Made by a program: the position numbers and the translations under genes
DNA from: Candidatus Obscuribacterales bacterium
Lineage (GTDB): Bacteria > Cyanobacteriota > Vampirovibrionia > Obscuribacterales > Obscuribacteraceae
DNA length: 64,000 nucleotides
Reading direction: 5' to 3'
NCBI GenBank assembly: GCA_019637435.1
Contig: JAHBVO010000003.1
Span: forward strand, 372,001 to 436,000
Shown: one piece after another, positions 1-8,517 of the stretch
Layout: every line of letters begins with the position of its first letter
How positions within the stretch are numbered: position 1 is the stretch's first letter
Notes under the pieces: model-generated
What the model saw: the letters and a program-made list of their open reading frames with translations, nothing else
What the model was told of the DNA's origin: nothing
The model's database searches: none

Positions 1-310
1 CCGGGCGGCTGGGTGACTGGCGAGGAGTCGAGCCAGGCGTGCCGTTTTCATTTATCTCTGATCCCTCTAACGCTCCCGAGCGCTCCTGCTCTTCTTGCTG
101 CTGCCACTCACGGAACTTCCGTTCCATGTATTCGTTTGAATGGTCCAGCTGCAGCGCGTCACGCAGCTCCGCAGGCAAATCGGAGCTGTTTATTGCCTGA
201 AGACCTTCAGCGTAAGATGGGCGCAGGTCGTGCTTGCTGCGCTTGCTCTTCTCGTCTCCGGGTCTGTGAGCTTTATCTTTGGCTGGCTCTGGGCTGTTTT
301 CCTCGGTCAT
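1..310 (-). CDS. Charged hypothetical protein, 3' end cut by window edge
   Basis: Reading the minus strand from an ATG at 310, the frame stays open for 103 codons to the window edge. The product is hydrophilic, rich in Glu, Lys, Arg, Ser and Gln, with no signal peptide or membrane segment; it starts MTEENSPEPAKDKA. A Gln/Glu-rich stretch lies near codons 75-82. No good ribosome site is visible (GGAA abuts the ATG; GGAAA lies about 15 bases upstream). I do not recognise the family. The opposite-strand frame over the same bases has unnatural composition and was not chosen. Confidence 0.5.
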   Translation of the reverse strand, partial: MTEENSPEPAKDKAHRPGDEKSKRSKHDLRPSYAEGLQAINSSDLPAELRDALQLDHSNEYMERKFREWQQQEEQERSGALEGSEINENGTPGSTPRQSPSRP

Positions 311-1091
311 TTCCGATAGCGTTTTTCCACTGACGAGGCTATTATTCCCGGTCTTTCGGAAACCACCTTGCTGTTACAGAGCTAGTCAGGATGCACCTTT
401 CCGATAAGAAAAGACGAGTTGACCTAACCGGCTCAATCAATTATTAGTGTTGTACTTCAGCGAAACTCTACCAAAGAAAGCTGAGACCACAGTTGAATAG
501 TGATTGACCTTTACAATTACTTTCTAGGGAGCTCTATTCCAATATATTTCTTTTCAACATGCACCGCATGTGGTAGCATCGATTGAAGCCACTATAAATG
601 TTGCGGTGACACTGATCAATACTTTGGATCTTCAAAGTCCCAGATCGGCGCTTTTCGCCGCCCGGCGAAATTTCGATGACACTTCGTCGGTCGCCGGAAG
701 GCGCTTATAGGGCTCAATTTTACCGCCCGGTGCAATCAAACGATGGAAGGGATCTCCGACCGGCGAAAAGCTCCGAAGATATTTTCTTGTCAAATTCGCC
801 GAGCAACACCACTCCACCGAAGCGGTGAAACAACAGATATACGCAGGATTTAGAAGCTTCGGCTTCGTCACACCGGCGAATCTCCATTTGCGCAGGTACG
901 AAAAATTTTCGCCACCGCTTCGCCGCTCCACTGCCATTCAAAACTCTCAATTGTCGATTATATGCTATAGTATAAACGACACCGAATATAGTGGCACAGA
1001 TGAATTATTGACGCATACATTCAGTTCGCAAGCTCTGCGCCTTCGATTGGAGTTAAAATAATCCATATTACAAACTCTTAGGTTTTCAGCC
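311..1091. other. AT-rich intergenic region with a cluster of GC palindromes
   Basis: No convincing gene in about 780 bases. The interval 630-920 is crowded with short inverted repeats built on GGCGAA/TTCGCC and on an accGAAGCGGTg-type arm, which recur in both orientations. Near 987 there is TATAGTGG, close to the TATAGTAG motif seen at repeat elements elsewhere in the window. This may be a degenerate member of that family or simply the promoter region of the gene at 1092. Confidence 0.4.
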
Positions 1092-1775
1092 ATGCGAAAG
1101 AATTTGATAATTACAGTCTTGGTATTTGCACCCATGTGTCTCGTGGTAGAGCATTCAGGAGCAAATACAATTATTCGAGCAGATGCTGCGAACGTCCGAA
1201 ATTGGTGTGAAAGCGAGGCATATCGAAATTTTTCACCAAAATTGCTTTCAAGCGATAATACTCAACTCTCAATGCATGTAGACCTCTCAGACCAGGGATA
1301 TCCAGCTTGTCGGATTGTAAGAGGTGTAAATACATGCGCTGCGGACGAGTTTTATTGTGAGCAAGCCGTTTGGGAAGCCGCTCCTATTCGCCCAAGCAAG
1401 GAGTGGGCGCCCGCCTTTTCCGGTGCTAAGTTCAATTTAGACTTTTCGCAGCGCAACGAAAAAAGGTTCGGTCATAGCTACTGGGACAATTTGGTTGCGG
1501 AGAAAGAGAATTTATCGCAAAAGGGAATGCGCATGGTTTGTATGCATCTCATACCAGCTTCCATTGCCGCCAAGCTATCCGAGGGCACTCTCGATGTTGA
1601 CGCTCCGACAAACATAGTCAAAATCCGAATAGACAAACTCAATAGTCCCTCGTTGTCTCGCTTTCGCAAGGATTGGATCGATTTTTTTATCAATAATTCC
1701 AAGTTGTCTTTCGCCGCAGTTAATGAAAAATCGCAGCAAATGAAAACCAAATATACAAATCTTTTTTCCGAATAA
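1092..1775 (+). CDS. Secreted hypothetical protein, possible TonB-C-like fold
   Basis: 227 aa with an N-terminal signal peptide (MRKNLIITVLVF, hydrophobic to about residue 20, likely cleavage near residues 24-25). The mature part has several cysteines (residues about 39, 73, 82, 89) that could form disulfides outside the membrane. The segment around residues 62-98 (DLSDQGYPACRIVRG, then AVWEAAPIRPS) loosely resembles the TonB C-terminal / energy-transducer-like pattern common in small secreted proteins; this is a weak pattern match. AT-rich codon use. It is convergent with the metalloprotease at 1814 and shares a hairpin terminator with it. Confidence 0.7.
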   Translation: MRKNLIITVLVFAPMCLVVEHSGANTIIRADAANVRNWCESEAYRNFSPKLLSSDNTQLSMHVDLSDQGYPACRIVRGVNTCAADEFYCEQAVWEAAPIRPSKEWAPAFSGAKFNLDFSQRNEKRFGHSYWDNLVAEKENLSQKGMRMVCMHLIPASIAAKLSEGTLDVDAPTNIVKIRIDKLNSPSLSRFRKDWIDFFINNSKLSFAAVNEKSQQMKTKYTNLFSE

Positions 1776-1776
1776 G

Positions 1777-1803
1777 GGGAGGCGGGTCAAAGACCGGCCT
1801 CCC
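1777..1803. terminator. Bidirectional hairpin terminator
   Basis: GGGAGGC-GGGTC and GACCGGCCTCCC form a strong stem around a 3-base loop, starting one base after the TAA of the upstream plus-strand gene and ending 10 bases before the stop of the convergent minus-strand gene. There is no long T run, but the position between two convergent stops supports a shared terminator. Confidence 0.6.
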
Positions 1804-1813
1804 GCCACTTTTG

Positions 1814-3904
1814 CTACTGTTTCGGTACCCACCAACCGGGCAGGTTACCAGATTGACACTGAGAGGGCGGGGCTACCGTCTGGCCGAGGTAAACCTGACG
1901 CAACCATCCACTTGAAGAACCTGCGGTACATGCAAAGTAACCGTTGGACACGATTTTATCCAGTTCTGGGAGATTTGAACTGGAGCCGGTATCCGCTCTG
2001 CCTTGGATGGCGAAAGCTTGAGCGAACCATTCGCGCCAACCGATCTTTTCGAGGTATCCAGGAACACCGATTGTCGGGGTATCGGTTTGGTACAACGCCG
2101 GTCCGTACGGATAAGCTCCCACAAATTGTCCATCAATCCGCGGGTCTCGAAGAACCTCGCTTGTCAAATACGGCTTACCTGTAGCGGGGTTATTTCCAAC
2201 GAAAGTGTCCCCAGTCCGAAAGTTACCCCCACTGCAGAACGCAAGACCAGTGATCGGGTTGATTGCTCCTACGAGTGGTCCCGTTGTGACAGCACAAGGG
2301 TTGCGTCGAGTCGAAGTTGCTTCAGTAGAGCTCACAAAGCTGTAGTCCATTGCCAGCCAGTCGTTCTGCATCGCAGTGTCGAAAGCCGGAAGGTTGGATT
2401 GTTGATTGACGCTCGTAAAATCAACAACGTGACCTAGCTCGTGCTGAGCAATGTAAAACTGTTCACCACTTGTGCCCGCTGGGGAGCCCTCATTCATGAT
2501 GATGTTCCATCCAGGTCCATTCTGATAAGTAAAAGCATTCCAGGCGGAGGGAACTGGAGCGCTATATTCACCAGCGCCAGTGAACGCGGTTGTGTAATTG
2601 GCTCCGTTACCAAAAAAGTAGATATTCACCTGTTTTGCATCCAAAAGTTGCTTGATTGATGTATACGACGTCGAGAGACCGTTTCTGCCAAGATCATCCA
2701 GAGCATATTCGGTGTTTTGGGCAACGCTATTGACTGAAGAGCCCGAGGCGTTTAAAACGCAATCCAGAACGTTGCCATCCGGAAAGTGGCCGGTGTCAAT
2801 CCACTTTTTAATACACTTAGTGGTCATGGACGGCAAAATGCATCCTGCCGCTGTCTCAGCCGCCGTCAAGTCCGCAGCGACCGGCAGCTTCCCTTGACCG
2901 GCAAACCGTAGCATCATTTTTGAGCAAGTGAATCGCCCATTCAAGTAGACATCTCTTGTGCGACCTGTGCTGGCCTGGTCGTTGGCAACGTTCATAAATG
3001 CGTACTCTTGGGCGAAGAGCCCGTGAATGTCACCATACAGTTCGGGCCATGCCTGGATGACGATTGCCTTGTTGCACGCTGCACTTCCGGTCGGAGGCAC
3101 ACCTACGCAGGCAGGCAAGCTTGCATATGTGGAAGAAAGAGCTGTGCCATCACCGAACCCAGCAGTTCCGGTGTCATCTGTGCAGATGTATGTCGATGCG
3201 CTGACCGGCAGTCGATTGTCAGCAAATTTACTGAAAAGCCCAAACGAAGAGCCGACCTTGCATGGTGCACCAGTGAACAATGCCCAATCTCTGTCTACAT
3301 TCTGTTTGTAAATGTTTTGCCACGCGTTCGCTGGTGAGGCAATGGTATCTGAAAAACGGAAACGAACAGTGGGCACTATTCCGCCGCTTTTGATGTAACC
3401 CCAGAGATAATCGAGTGAAACCCCCATTTGCGTGCCGACGGCCCGCCTTATGTTAGTTGTCTCGTTATTACCGTTGATTTCCCAGATTGCGGAGTAAATA
3501 GGAACGCCTTTGGCATCGACTTTGGTCACGCCAAAATCTGCCGATGTGTGAGATACTACCCCCCCGTTTGAAGCCGCCCATGTGTCATAGTCAGCGGCCG
3601 TATGGAAAAGATAATATCGAACACCGTTCAAGTTCGTGAAGTTGCCGTTTGGGGCTCGTCGAAGTTCATCCTGGCCGACGCCCGGAATCGCGTTGAGCAT
3701 GTTATTACCGTTGGTCTGGGTGGGAAATGTGGGCGTTGATGAGTTGACGCACTTCATCCCCCAATCACCTTTAGGCCACGCCGTTTGCGTTGGGTTCGTG
3801 TCGATTCGGGAACAGTTGATTGCGGCTTGAGCAGGAGCTGCCGCAAAGAGGGAGCCGAGCGCTAGCGCGGCGATGGCTCCAAGCATGGTTAGTGCTTTTC
3901 TCAT
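1814..3904 (-). CDS. Secreted zinc metalloprotease-like protein (HExxH)
   Basis: 696 aa. A clear Sec signal peptide (MRKALTMLGAIAALALGSLF, ending AAAPAQA) marks it as exported. Near residue 500 QHELGHVVDFT carries the HExxH zinc/catalytic motif of gluzincin/metzincin-type peptidases; the third ligand is not obvious, though Glu/His residues follow in the C-terminal 190 residues (KIGWREWFAQAF). The protein is rich in Asn, Thr, Gly and aromatics, with scattered paired cysteines, typical of large extracellular proteins. The start ATG follows a purine stretch (AGAGAAAAG). Family not recognised beyond the motif; substrate unknown. Confidence 0.7.
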   Translation of the reverse strand: MRKALTMLGAIAALALGSLFAAAPAQAAINCSRIDTNPTQTAWPKGDWGMKCVNSSTPTFPTQTNGNNMLNAIPGVGQDELRRAPNGNFTNLNGVRYYLFHTAADYDTWAASNGGVVSHTSADFGVTKVDAKGVPIYSAIWEINGNNETTNIRRAVGTQMGVSLDYLWGYIKSGGIVPTVRFRFSDTIASPANAWQNIYKQNVDRDWALFTGAPCKVGSSFGLFSKFADNRLPVSASTYICTDDTGTAGFGDGTALSSTYASLPACVGVPPTGSAACNKAIVIQAWPELYGDIHGLFAQEYAFMNVANDQASTGRTRDVYLNGRFTCSKMMLRFAGQGKLPVAADLTAAETAAGCILPSMTTKCIKKWIDTGHFPDGNVLDCVLNASGSSVNSVAQNTEYALDDLGRNGLSTSYTSIKQLLDAKQVNIYFFGNGANYTTAFTGAGEYSAPVPSAWNAFTYQNGPGWNIIMNEGSPAGTSGEQFYIAQHELGHVVDFTSVNQQSNLPAFDTAMQNDWLAMDYSFVSSTEATSTRRNPCAVTTGPLVGAINPITGLAFCSGGNFRTGDTFVGNNPATGKPYLTSEVLRDPRIDGQFVGAYPYGPALYQTDTPTIGVPGYLEKIGWREWFAQAFAIQGRADTGSSSNLPELDKIVSNGYFACTAGSSSGWLRQVYLGQTVAPPSQCQSGNLPGWWVPKQ

Positions 3905-4365
3905 ATGACTTTTCTCTTTCAGTTATTGATGGATGTCATCACACGACAATCATGGAAGCGATTGTAGCGAAGCGCTCTGCGCAGCACTTTTGCTACGTTG
4001 AGAAGTTTTTTGGTTATGCTGTTGGCTGCTGAGTCGTTTTCTTCCTGGATGAATGCTGCGAAATGATGACTCCACCTTCCTATCACCTAGCCGCAGCCAT
4101 TACCACGTTGCGGTTACGACTGTTGAAGTAAATGAGTGTCGGTTCAGACAGGCGAAAAGCCGTGACAGAGCTATAGATCACGATGCTTCATAAAGCATTC
4201 GTAACTTGGCTAACCATGCGGTTTACAATCAGAAATCACCCGAACAGGCGATGACGGAGGTGGCGCTAAGGCTGTTGCGTTAGGTTTATGATCCCTTTAT
4301 TTATCGGCATTTCTGGGATCGGACGTTTGTGTTTTTGAGGTGGCTGGTAATGAATATTCTGTTTC
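3905..4365. other. Intergenic region, nothing recognised
   Basis: No plausible gene. It should contain the promoter of the minus-strand metalloprotease, but I see no convincing -35/-10 pair. Confidence 0.5.
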
Positions 4366-4432
4366 ATGCGTTACACTGCAATTCCCGAAAGCTCCACCAA
4401 GCGAACCTTTCGGGAATTGAGCTGTAACGCAT
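4366..4432. repeat. 67-nt long imperfect hairpin
   Basis: The 26-base arms 4366-4391 and 4407-4432 match 23 of 26 in inverted orientation around a 15-base loop. The outer block is ATGCGTTACA/TGTAACGCAT and the inner block AATTCCCGAAAG/CTTTCGGGAATT, separated by a small asymmetric mismatch. Flanks carry a direct repeat (ATATTCTG, GTATTCTG). The nested two-stem layout resembles the repeat family found elsewhere in this window, but the sequence differs. It could be a MITE remnant or a structured RNA. Confidence 0.6.
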
Positions 4433-4599
4433 TTTGCGATGATGTATTCTGCAAAAAAAGAGCAGTAAATGCTGTGCGGCTTTGTACGGCGGTTCCGAGA
4501 GGGTGCGCGGCTCGTAGATCTGGTAAGAATCGCAGGTCGGAGCGATGTGCGCACTCTCTTTTATCCTGCTGTCATCAGCGCTGCGTGCGGCTGGTGAGC

Positions 4600-4905
4600 A
4601 GGTGGCTAAAGTTGTTTTCCAAAGATTGCCGGATTTCACATAGTTGGCGAGGGTAGTTTCAATCTCGCGCCAGATTGGCTCTGAATCATGCTCTTGGTTG
4701 TGGCGGTGGTAGAGCTCGGCGACGTCCAGTAGGGCGACGCCGGTGTCCAAACTATTGGGGCCGTTCTTCTCGATTGCTCTATTCACCTGTCTTCTGTAGA
4801 AGTCTTCTTTTGAGTTGATGAGTTGTGCTTGAGGTTTCTGGAAAGTGCTTGAACCGTCTTGCGGTGCCCTCCGATGTGACGAAAATAGGTTTTCCGCGAC
4901 TATTG
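4600..4905 (-). pseudogene. Remnant of a TPR protein gene
   Basis: In one minus-strand frame about 70 codons resemble the kinesin-light-chain-type TPR proteins of this organism (for example NGPNSLDTGVALLDVAELYH, then SEPIWREIETTLANYV). The readable frame has no start codon of its own and runs out into frame-random sequence towards 4364. A second minus-strand frame over 4790-4960 also reads like protein but hits stops on both sides. I read this as a decayed gene in a scrambled stretch. Confidence 0.4.
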
Positions 4906-5216
4906 ACGACCTCGAAAGTACAAACTATCTCATTAAGCTACAAAGCCCGCAGGGTGAGGGAAATGGACTACTTCACATTCACCGGACTGTTGTGCTCTAG
5001 TGTCGCCACTCTCAACTTACAGGGCTGCCCGAATCCGAGGATAGTGGAGCCTCGCTAAACCGTTGGTCTGAAAGATTTGCGAGGATCTGGATACAGCGGT
5101 CTGGCGGCCTCATTTTTTGAGGAAAACGGTGCGGCGATGCTGTCGATCGTTGATGCCGCCAGCGCAAAATGTTTCACAAAGTAAGTAGATGCTGACGAGC
5201 GTCAATTTGCTCCGGT

Positions 5217-5708
5217 CTAGCGCCTTGGACAATTCTGGATTTGTTTGTCCATCGGCTCGTTCAGCATGATTGAGGCAATTTGTCGGCTCGTCAGAAAGGA
5301 TTGTCCTGCTAGCTTGCGATTGTCTGTAGGTGTCCAACCGACGCTTCCAGAGCCATTTTCACCAACCTGAAGTACCACAAGACTATCACCAGAACTGATA
5401 TGGATTTTGTCGCTACTTGAGCCGTCATACTTCATGCTACTTAGCTCCACGCCACTTAGCTCCACGCCACGGATTTCAACTGAAATTCGGTGAACAGATT
5501 CCTCAGGCAACGCGAATGAAGCCATGTTTTCACCACTAGCTATCAGCTCTTGAATCCAGTCATGAAGGAACCGGGCTATTGCGAAAAACTCGCTATCTCT
5601 GCGGGCTGTTCTAGCTTTAAGAGCCTCGTCATTGGCTAGTTTTTCATTGTCCTGGGCGTGAGCTTGCTTCAAAAACAGTTCAACTTCCGGGCTTTTTGTG
5701 ATGCTCAT
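5217..5708 (-). CDS. Hypothetical cytoplasmic protein with pentapeptide duplication
   Basis: 163 aa from the ATG at 5708, preceded by AAGGAG about 12 bases upstream; the open frame extends further upstream but with unlikely composition. The N-terminal half is an acidic/basic helical region (residues 1-55); the C-terminal half looks beta-rich. Residues about 88-97 contain a duplicated pentapeptide GVELS GVELS, produced by a 15-bp tandem repeat in the DNA. No signal peptide or membrane segment. Family unknown. Confidence 0.6.
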   Translation of the reverse strand: MSITKSPEVELFLKQAHAQDNEKLANDEALKARTARRDSEFFAIARFLHDWIQELIASGENMASFALPEESVHRISVEIRGVELSGVELSSMKYDGSSSDKIHISSGDSLVVLQVGENGSGSVGWTPTDNRKLAGQSFLTSRQIASIMLNEPMDKQIQNCPRR

Positions 5709-5969
5709 TAGATGCTTGCTCCTTTTGAGTGAGCGGTGATCATTGCATTTCTGCCGTCGCTGGCATAGATGGACAGATCGATATACTGTCAGCCGCAGCG
5801 CGGAAATAGGCGCGCTTACAACCCGGCTGTAGATGGTAGATTCGGCTCTAGCTGCTGTTGTTTCTGTCAGTCGCGATGTGTGATTTGTTGCCAGGCTGGA
5901 CTGTGACCGTCTGACACAATCCCGCATGTAATCCGCGCAAAAGCTGTTGTTGCTTGCTTTATGTCAATG

Positions 5970-6180
5970 TCAGCGGCAGAGAAAAAACGCCGTAATCGAC
6001 TCGCGCGCCTCTAAACGCTGAGGCAATGGCCGACCGTTCAACATTGGCAGCCAGCAGCTTGAGTAGCGCTGCCGGTCACGACGATTGAGACCAAGCTCAG
6101 AAATGGTGAGTGGAAACGGGCTCAGATTAACTACTTCGACTAAAACGCCCAGCTCGCCATCTGGGAATGACGTCGATGAT
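5970..6180 (-). pseudogene. Gene fragment with NLSPFPLTIS motif
   Basis: About 65 codons read LGVLVEVVNLSPFPLTISEL and onward to a stop at 5970. The pattern (V-N-L-S-P-F-P-x-T-I-S-E-x-G) is familiar from small bacterial proteins with an Ig-like strand pattern, and LPQRLEARES fits the same protein. It has no start of its own: the frame is entered by a shift near 6160-6175 from the primase-like frame that ends at 6127. I interpret this as two gene remnants joined by a deletion or frameshift. Confidence 0.4.
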
Positions 6181-6974
6181 GTACGCTCCAAGGCGTCCGA
6201 CTGGATGATCGTCAAGAACCTGATAAGTAGCCAACTTGAGGATTTTGAGCGCGCTGCCGGCTGCGCCGGCGACGACCATAGAAAATCCATTAATACCGAC
6301 GGTTTCGAAGCACTGTTCAGCTATCGTTTGATACCAGAGAAATACCAAGACGGTCGCCGGTATTGATCGGCTCAAAGCCTGCTCTGGTGACAATTCCTCG
6401 CGCCGCTGATTAATTTGTCCGGTCTCATTGAGCCACGCAAAACCTCTCTGAAGCGGCAGTCTAAAGCCGCGACCGTCGGGAAACACTTCAAGCGTTCCGT
6501 TCCCGAGCGCGTATCCTCTAGCTCTCAGCCAGGTTTTCAGCGTGTTCTGAACTTCGTTTGAATGCTGCCAATCATCAAAAAACAGGTAGACGTGCCAACC
6601 GCCGCTGTTGCTGCTCTGGTAAATCGCTATATGTAAACCGACTGAGTTAAGGACATCTGTGATGCGTTGCAGCCCTTCGGTTGAGTGATACATACTCCAG
6701 GCGTCAATGTCGAGAGCTGCGAACTTGGTTTGTTCGCTCCAGCGACATCCCCAAAGGTTTGTTTCAGCACCTGCAGCAGCGCTTATCAGTGTGTCGTCGG
6801 AAAGGGGAAAGTGCTTGCTGACCGTCGCCCAAGTCTTACAGTCAAGCGGACGCAAAATCGCCTGTGTGCGGTTCGGATACAGCGACAAGAATTCTTGACG
6901 CGCGGCATCAATTTCGGTGGCTCTGCCTGGAGCCGCGCGAGCCCGGCATTGTCAAGCGTGGCGGATGTTTCCAA
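6127..6974 (-). pseudogene. Archaeo-eukaryotic primase (AEP)-like protein, frameshifted
   Basis: The frame 6888-6127 encodes FAALDIDAWSMYH (acidic D-x-D metal site), SSNSGGWHVYLFF (the sxH-type motif), and LEVFPDGRGFRLPLQ, in the order and spacing of AEP primases such as those on cyanobacterial plasmids and in TOTE-type systems. Upstream, the frame 6974-6915 gives TSATLDNAGLARLQAE, which continues sensibly as ATEIDAARQEFLSLYPNR only after a frameshift near 6910. Downstream the frame ends early at 6127 and a different frame takes over. No ATG start is available; TTG is the only option. I conclude an inactivated gene, probably from a mobile replicon. Confidence 0.55.
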
Positions 6975-7124
6975 TACCTAAAAAGTACGTCTATTCATAA
7001 CGAGTAGGCGCCGATTGCGATAAACTCTTGTGCTGTACAAATATGAGCCTCGTTCCCTCAAGGATGACAGGCTTATTGCGGCGCCCGCCGTAACGCATCA
7101 CTCCTGCACCACGAGGAACTGGCA

Positions 7125-7307
7125 ATGTTGAAATCCGACGCAGAAAGAGCGATCAGAAAAGCAATCGAAGAAAACGAAGCTGAATTCACCGAAGAGCAAA
7201 TCAAGGCTTTGAGCGCCATGATTCTCAAAATTTCGTCGACCATCGTCGAAGAAGCATTCGCGAGCTGGAAGCCTGGTTCTGGCGGCAGACCGCAATTCTT
7301 CGCGTAG
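7125..7307 (+). CDS. Small helical protein, first gene of dap cluster
   Basis: 60 aa, ATG preceded by GAGGAA at a proper distance. It is mostly charged helix (SDAERAIRKAIEENEAEFTE) followed by a Gly/Pro tail ending RPQFFA. The stop lies 6 bases before the M20 amidohydrolase ATG, so the two are probably co-transcribed. I do not recognise the family; the tight spacing and good ribosome site argue that it is real. Confidence 0.6.
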   Translation: MLKSDAERAIRKAIEENEAEFTEEQIKALSAMILKISSTIVEEAFASWKPGSGGRPQFFA

Positions 7308-7313
7308 AGCGCC

Positions 7314-8501
7314 ATGACTACTCAAGCGACAATGCTCGATAGCGCACGAAAGTTGCAAAAGGAAATCGTCGAAATTCGGCGTCACATACACGAACATCCT
7401 GAGCTCAGTTTTTTTGAAACCGAAACCGCTAAGCTCGCCGCAGCAAAGCTTCAAGACATGGGCTATAAGGTCCGAGAGCGGGTTGGTAAAACGGGTGTGA
7501 CGGCAGATTTTGGCAAGGGAACCATGATTGCCATCCGTGCAGACATGGATGGGTTGCCGATCGAGGAGACAAACGCGGTTGGATACTGCTCGAAAAACGT
7601 TGGCGTGATGCATGCCTGCGGGCATGACGCGCACGTCAGTTGCGCATTAGCCGCCGCGAAGATTCTAAGCGCGGAAAAACTCGACGGCTCGATTCGCATG
7701 CTAATGCAGCCTGCAGAAGAATATGGCGATGAGGAAGGTGTCTCCGGCGCGGTGCGCATGATGGAGGACGGCGCGCTCGAGGGCGTCACCGCCTGCATCG
7801 GACAGCATATCGATGCCAGTCTCCCAGCAGGAAAGGTCGGAATTTTGCACGGTCCGGTCATGGCCGCCGTCGATGGATTCTCGCTCGTGATCAAGGGCAA
7901 GGGCGGGCATGGCGCGTATCCGGAAACATGTGTCGATCCAATCGTAATAGCATCGCAGGTGGTGCAAGCAATTCAGCAGGTCGTGTCGCGACGCGTATCC
8001 GCGCTGGATCCTGCTGTGATTACAGTTGGCGCATTTCACAGTTCCAGCACGAGAGGCAACGTTATCGCCGAAGACGTTCGCATCGAAGGAACGATAAGGA
8101 GTTTTAACGAGGATGTGCGGGCGCATTTGAAGGTGGAACTCGAGCGCGCCTGCCGGGTGGCTTGTGCACTTGGCGGCGACTATGTTTTGAAATACGAACA
8201 GGGTTATCCGGCAACCGTTAATGACTCTGAAATCGTTGATGTGATGAGAGCTGCCGCGATCGACCTGATCGGCGCTGACAATGTTGTCGACATAAGACCT
8301 AAAACCTGGAGCGAAGACTTCGCGTTTTTCGGCGAGAAGGTTCCAAGCGCATTCATGTTTCTTGGTGCCGAGATTGAAGGTGATCGTCGCAGCCACCATA
8401 GTCCGACATTCGACATCGATGAGTCCGGACTTTATGTTGGAACAGCGATTTTGGCTGAAACAGCCAAGCGCTTGATTCATCACTTCGACGCGAAGAAGTA
8501 G
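7314..8501 (+). CDS. M20 family amidohydrolase (N-acyl-amino-acid deacylase-like)
   Basis: 395 aa, usual length for the M20D group. Metal-binding motif HACGHDAH at about residues 100-107, catalytic EE within QPAEEYGDEEG (about 135), dimerisation-domain signature GKGGHGAYPE (about 200), and SEDFAFF near residue 340 supplying the last ligand. The family hydrolyses N-acetyl or aminoacyl amides such as N-acetyl-diaminopimelate or hippurate. Position at the head of a dapC-dapD-dapE set suggests an acyl-amino-acid substrate linked to diaminopimelate or peptidoglycan turnover, but dapE already supplies the desuccinylase, so its exact role is inferred only. Confidence 0.85.
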   Translation: MTTQATMLDSARKLQKEIVEIRRHIHEHPELSFFETETAKLAAAKLQDMGYKVRERVGKTGVTADFGKGTMIAIRADMDGLPIEETNAVGYCSKNVGVMHACGHDAHVSCALAAAKILSAEKLDGSIRMLMQPAEEYGDEEGVSGAVRMMEDGALEGVTACIGQHIDASLPAGKVGILHGPVMAAVDGFSLVIKGKGGHGAYPETCVDPIVIASQVVQAIQQVVSRRVSALDPAVITVGAFHSSSTRGNVIAEDVRIEGTIRSFNEDVRAHLKVELERACRVACALGGDYVLKYEQGYPATVNDSEIVDVMRAAAIDLIGADNVVDIRPKTWSEDFAFFGEKVPSAFMFLGAEIEGDRRSHHSPTFDIDESGLYVGTAILAETAKRLIHHFDAKK

Positions 8502-8517
8502 ATACGAAAGGAACTTT

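Noticed and set aside
4366..7000. Complete insertion sequence in the decayed region
   Set aside because: No transposase frame and no paired terminal inverted repeats around the remnants.
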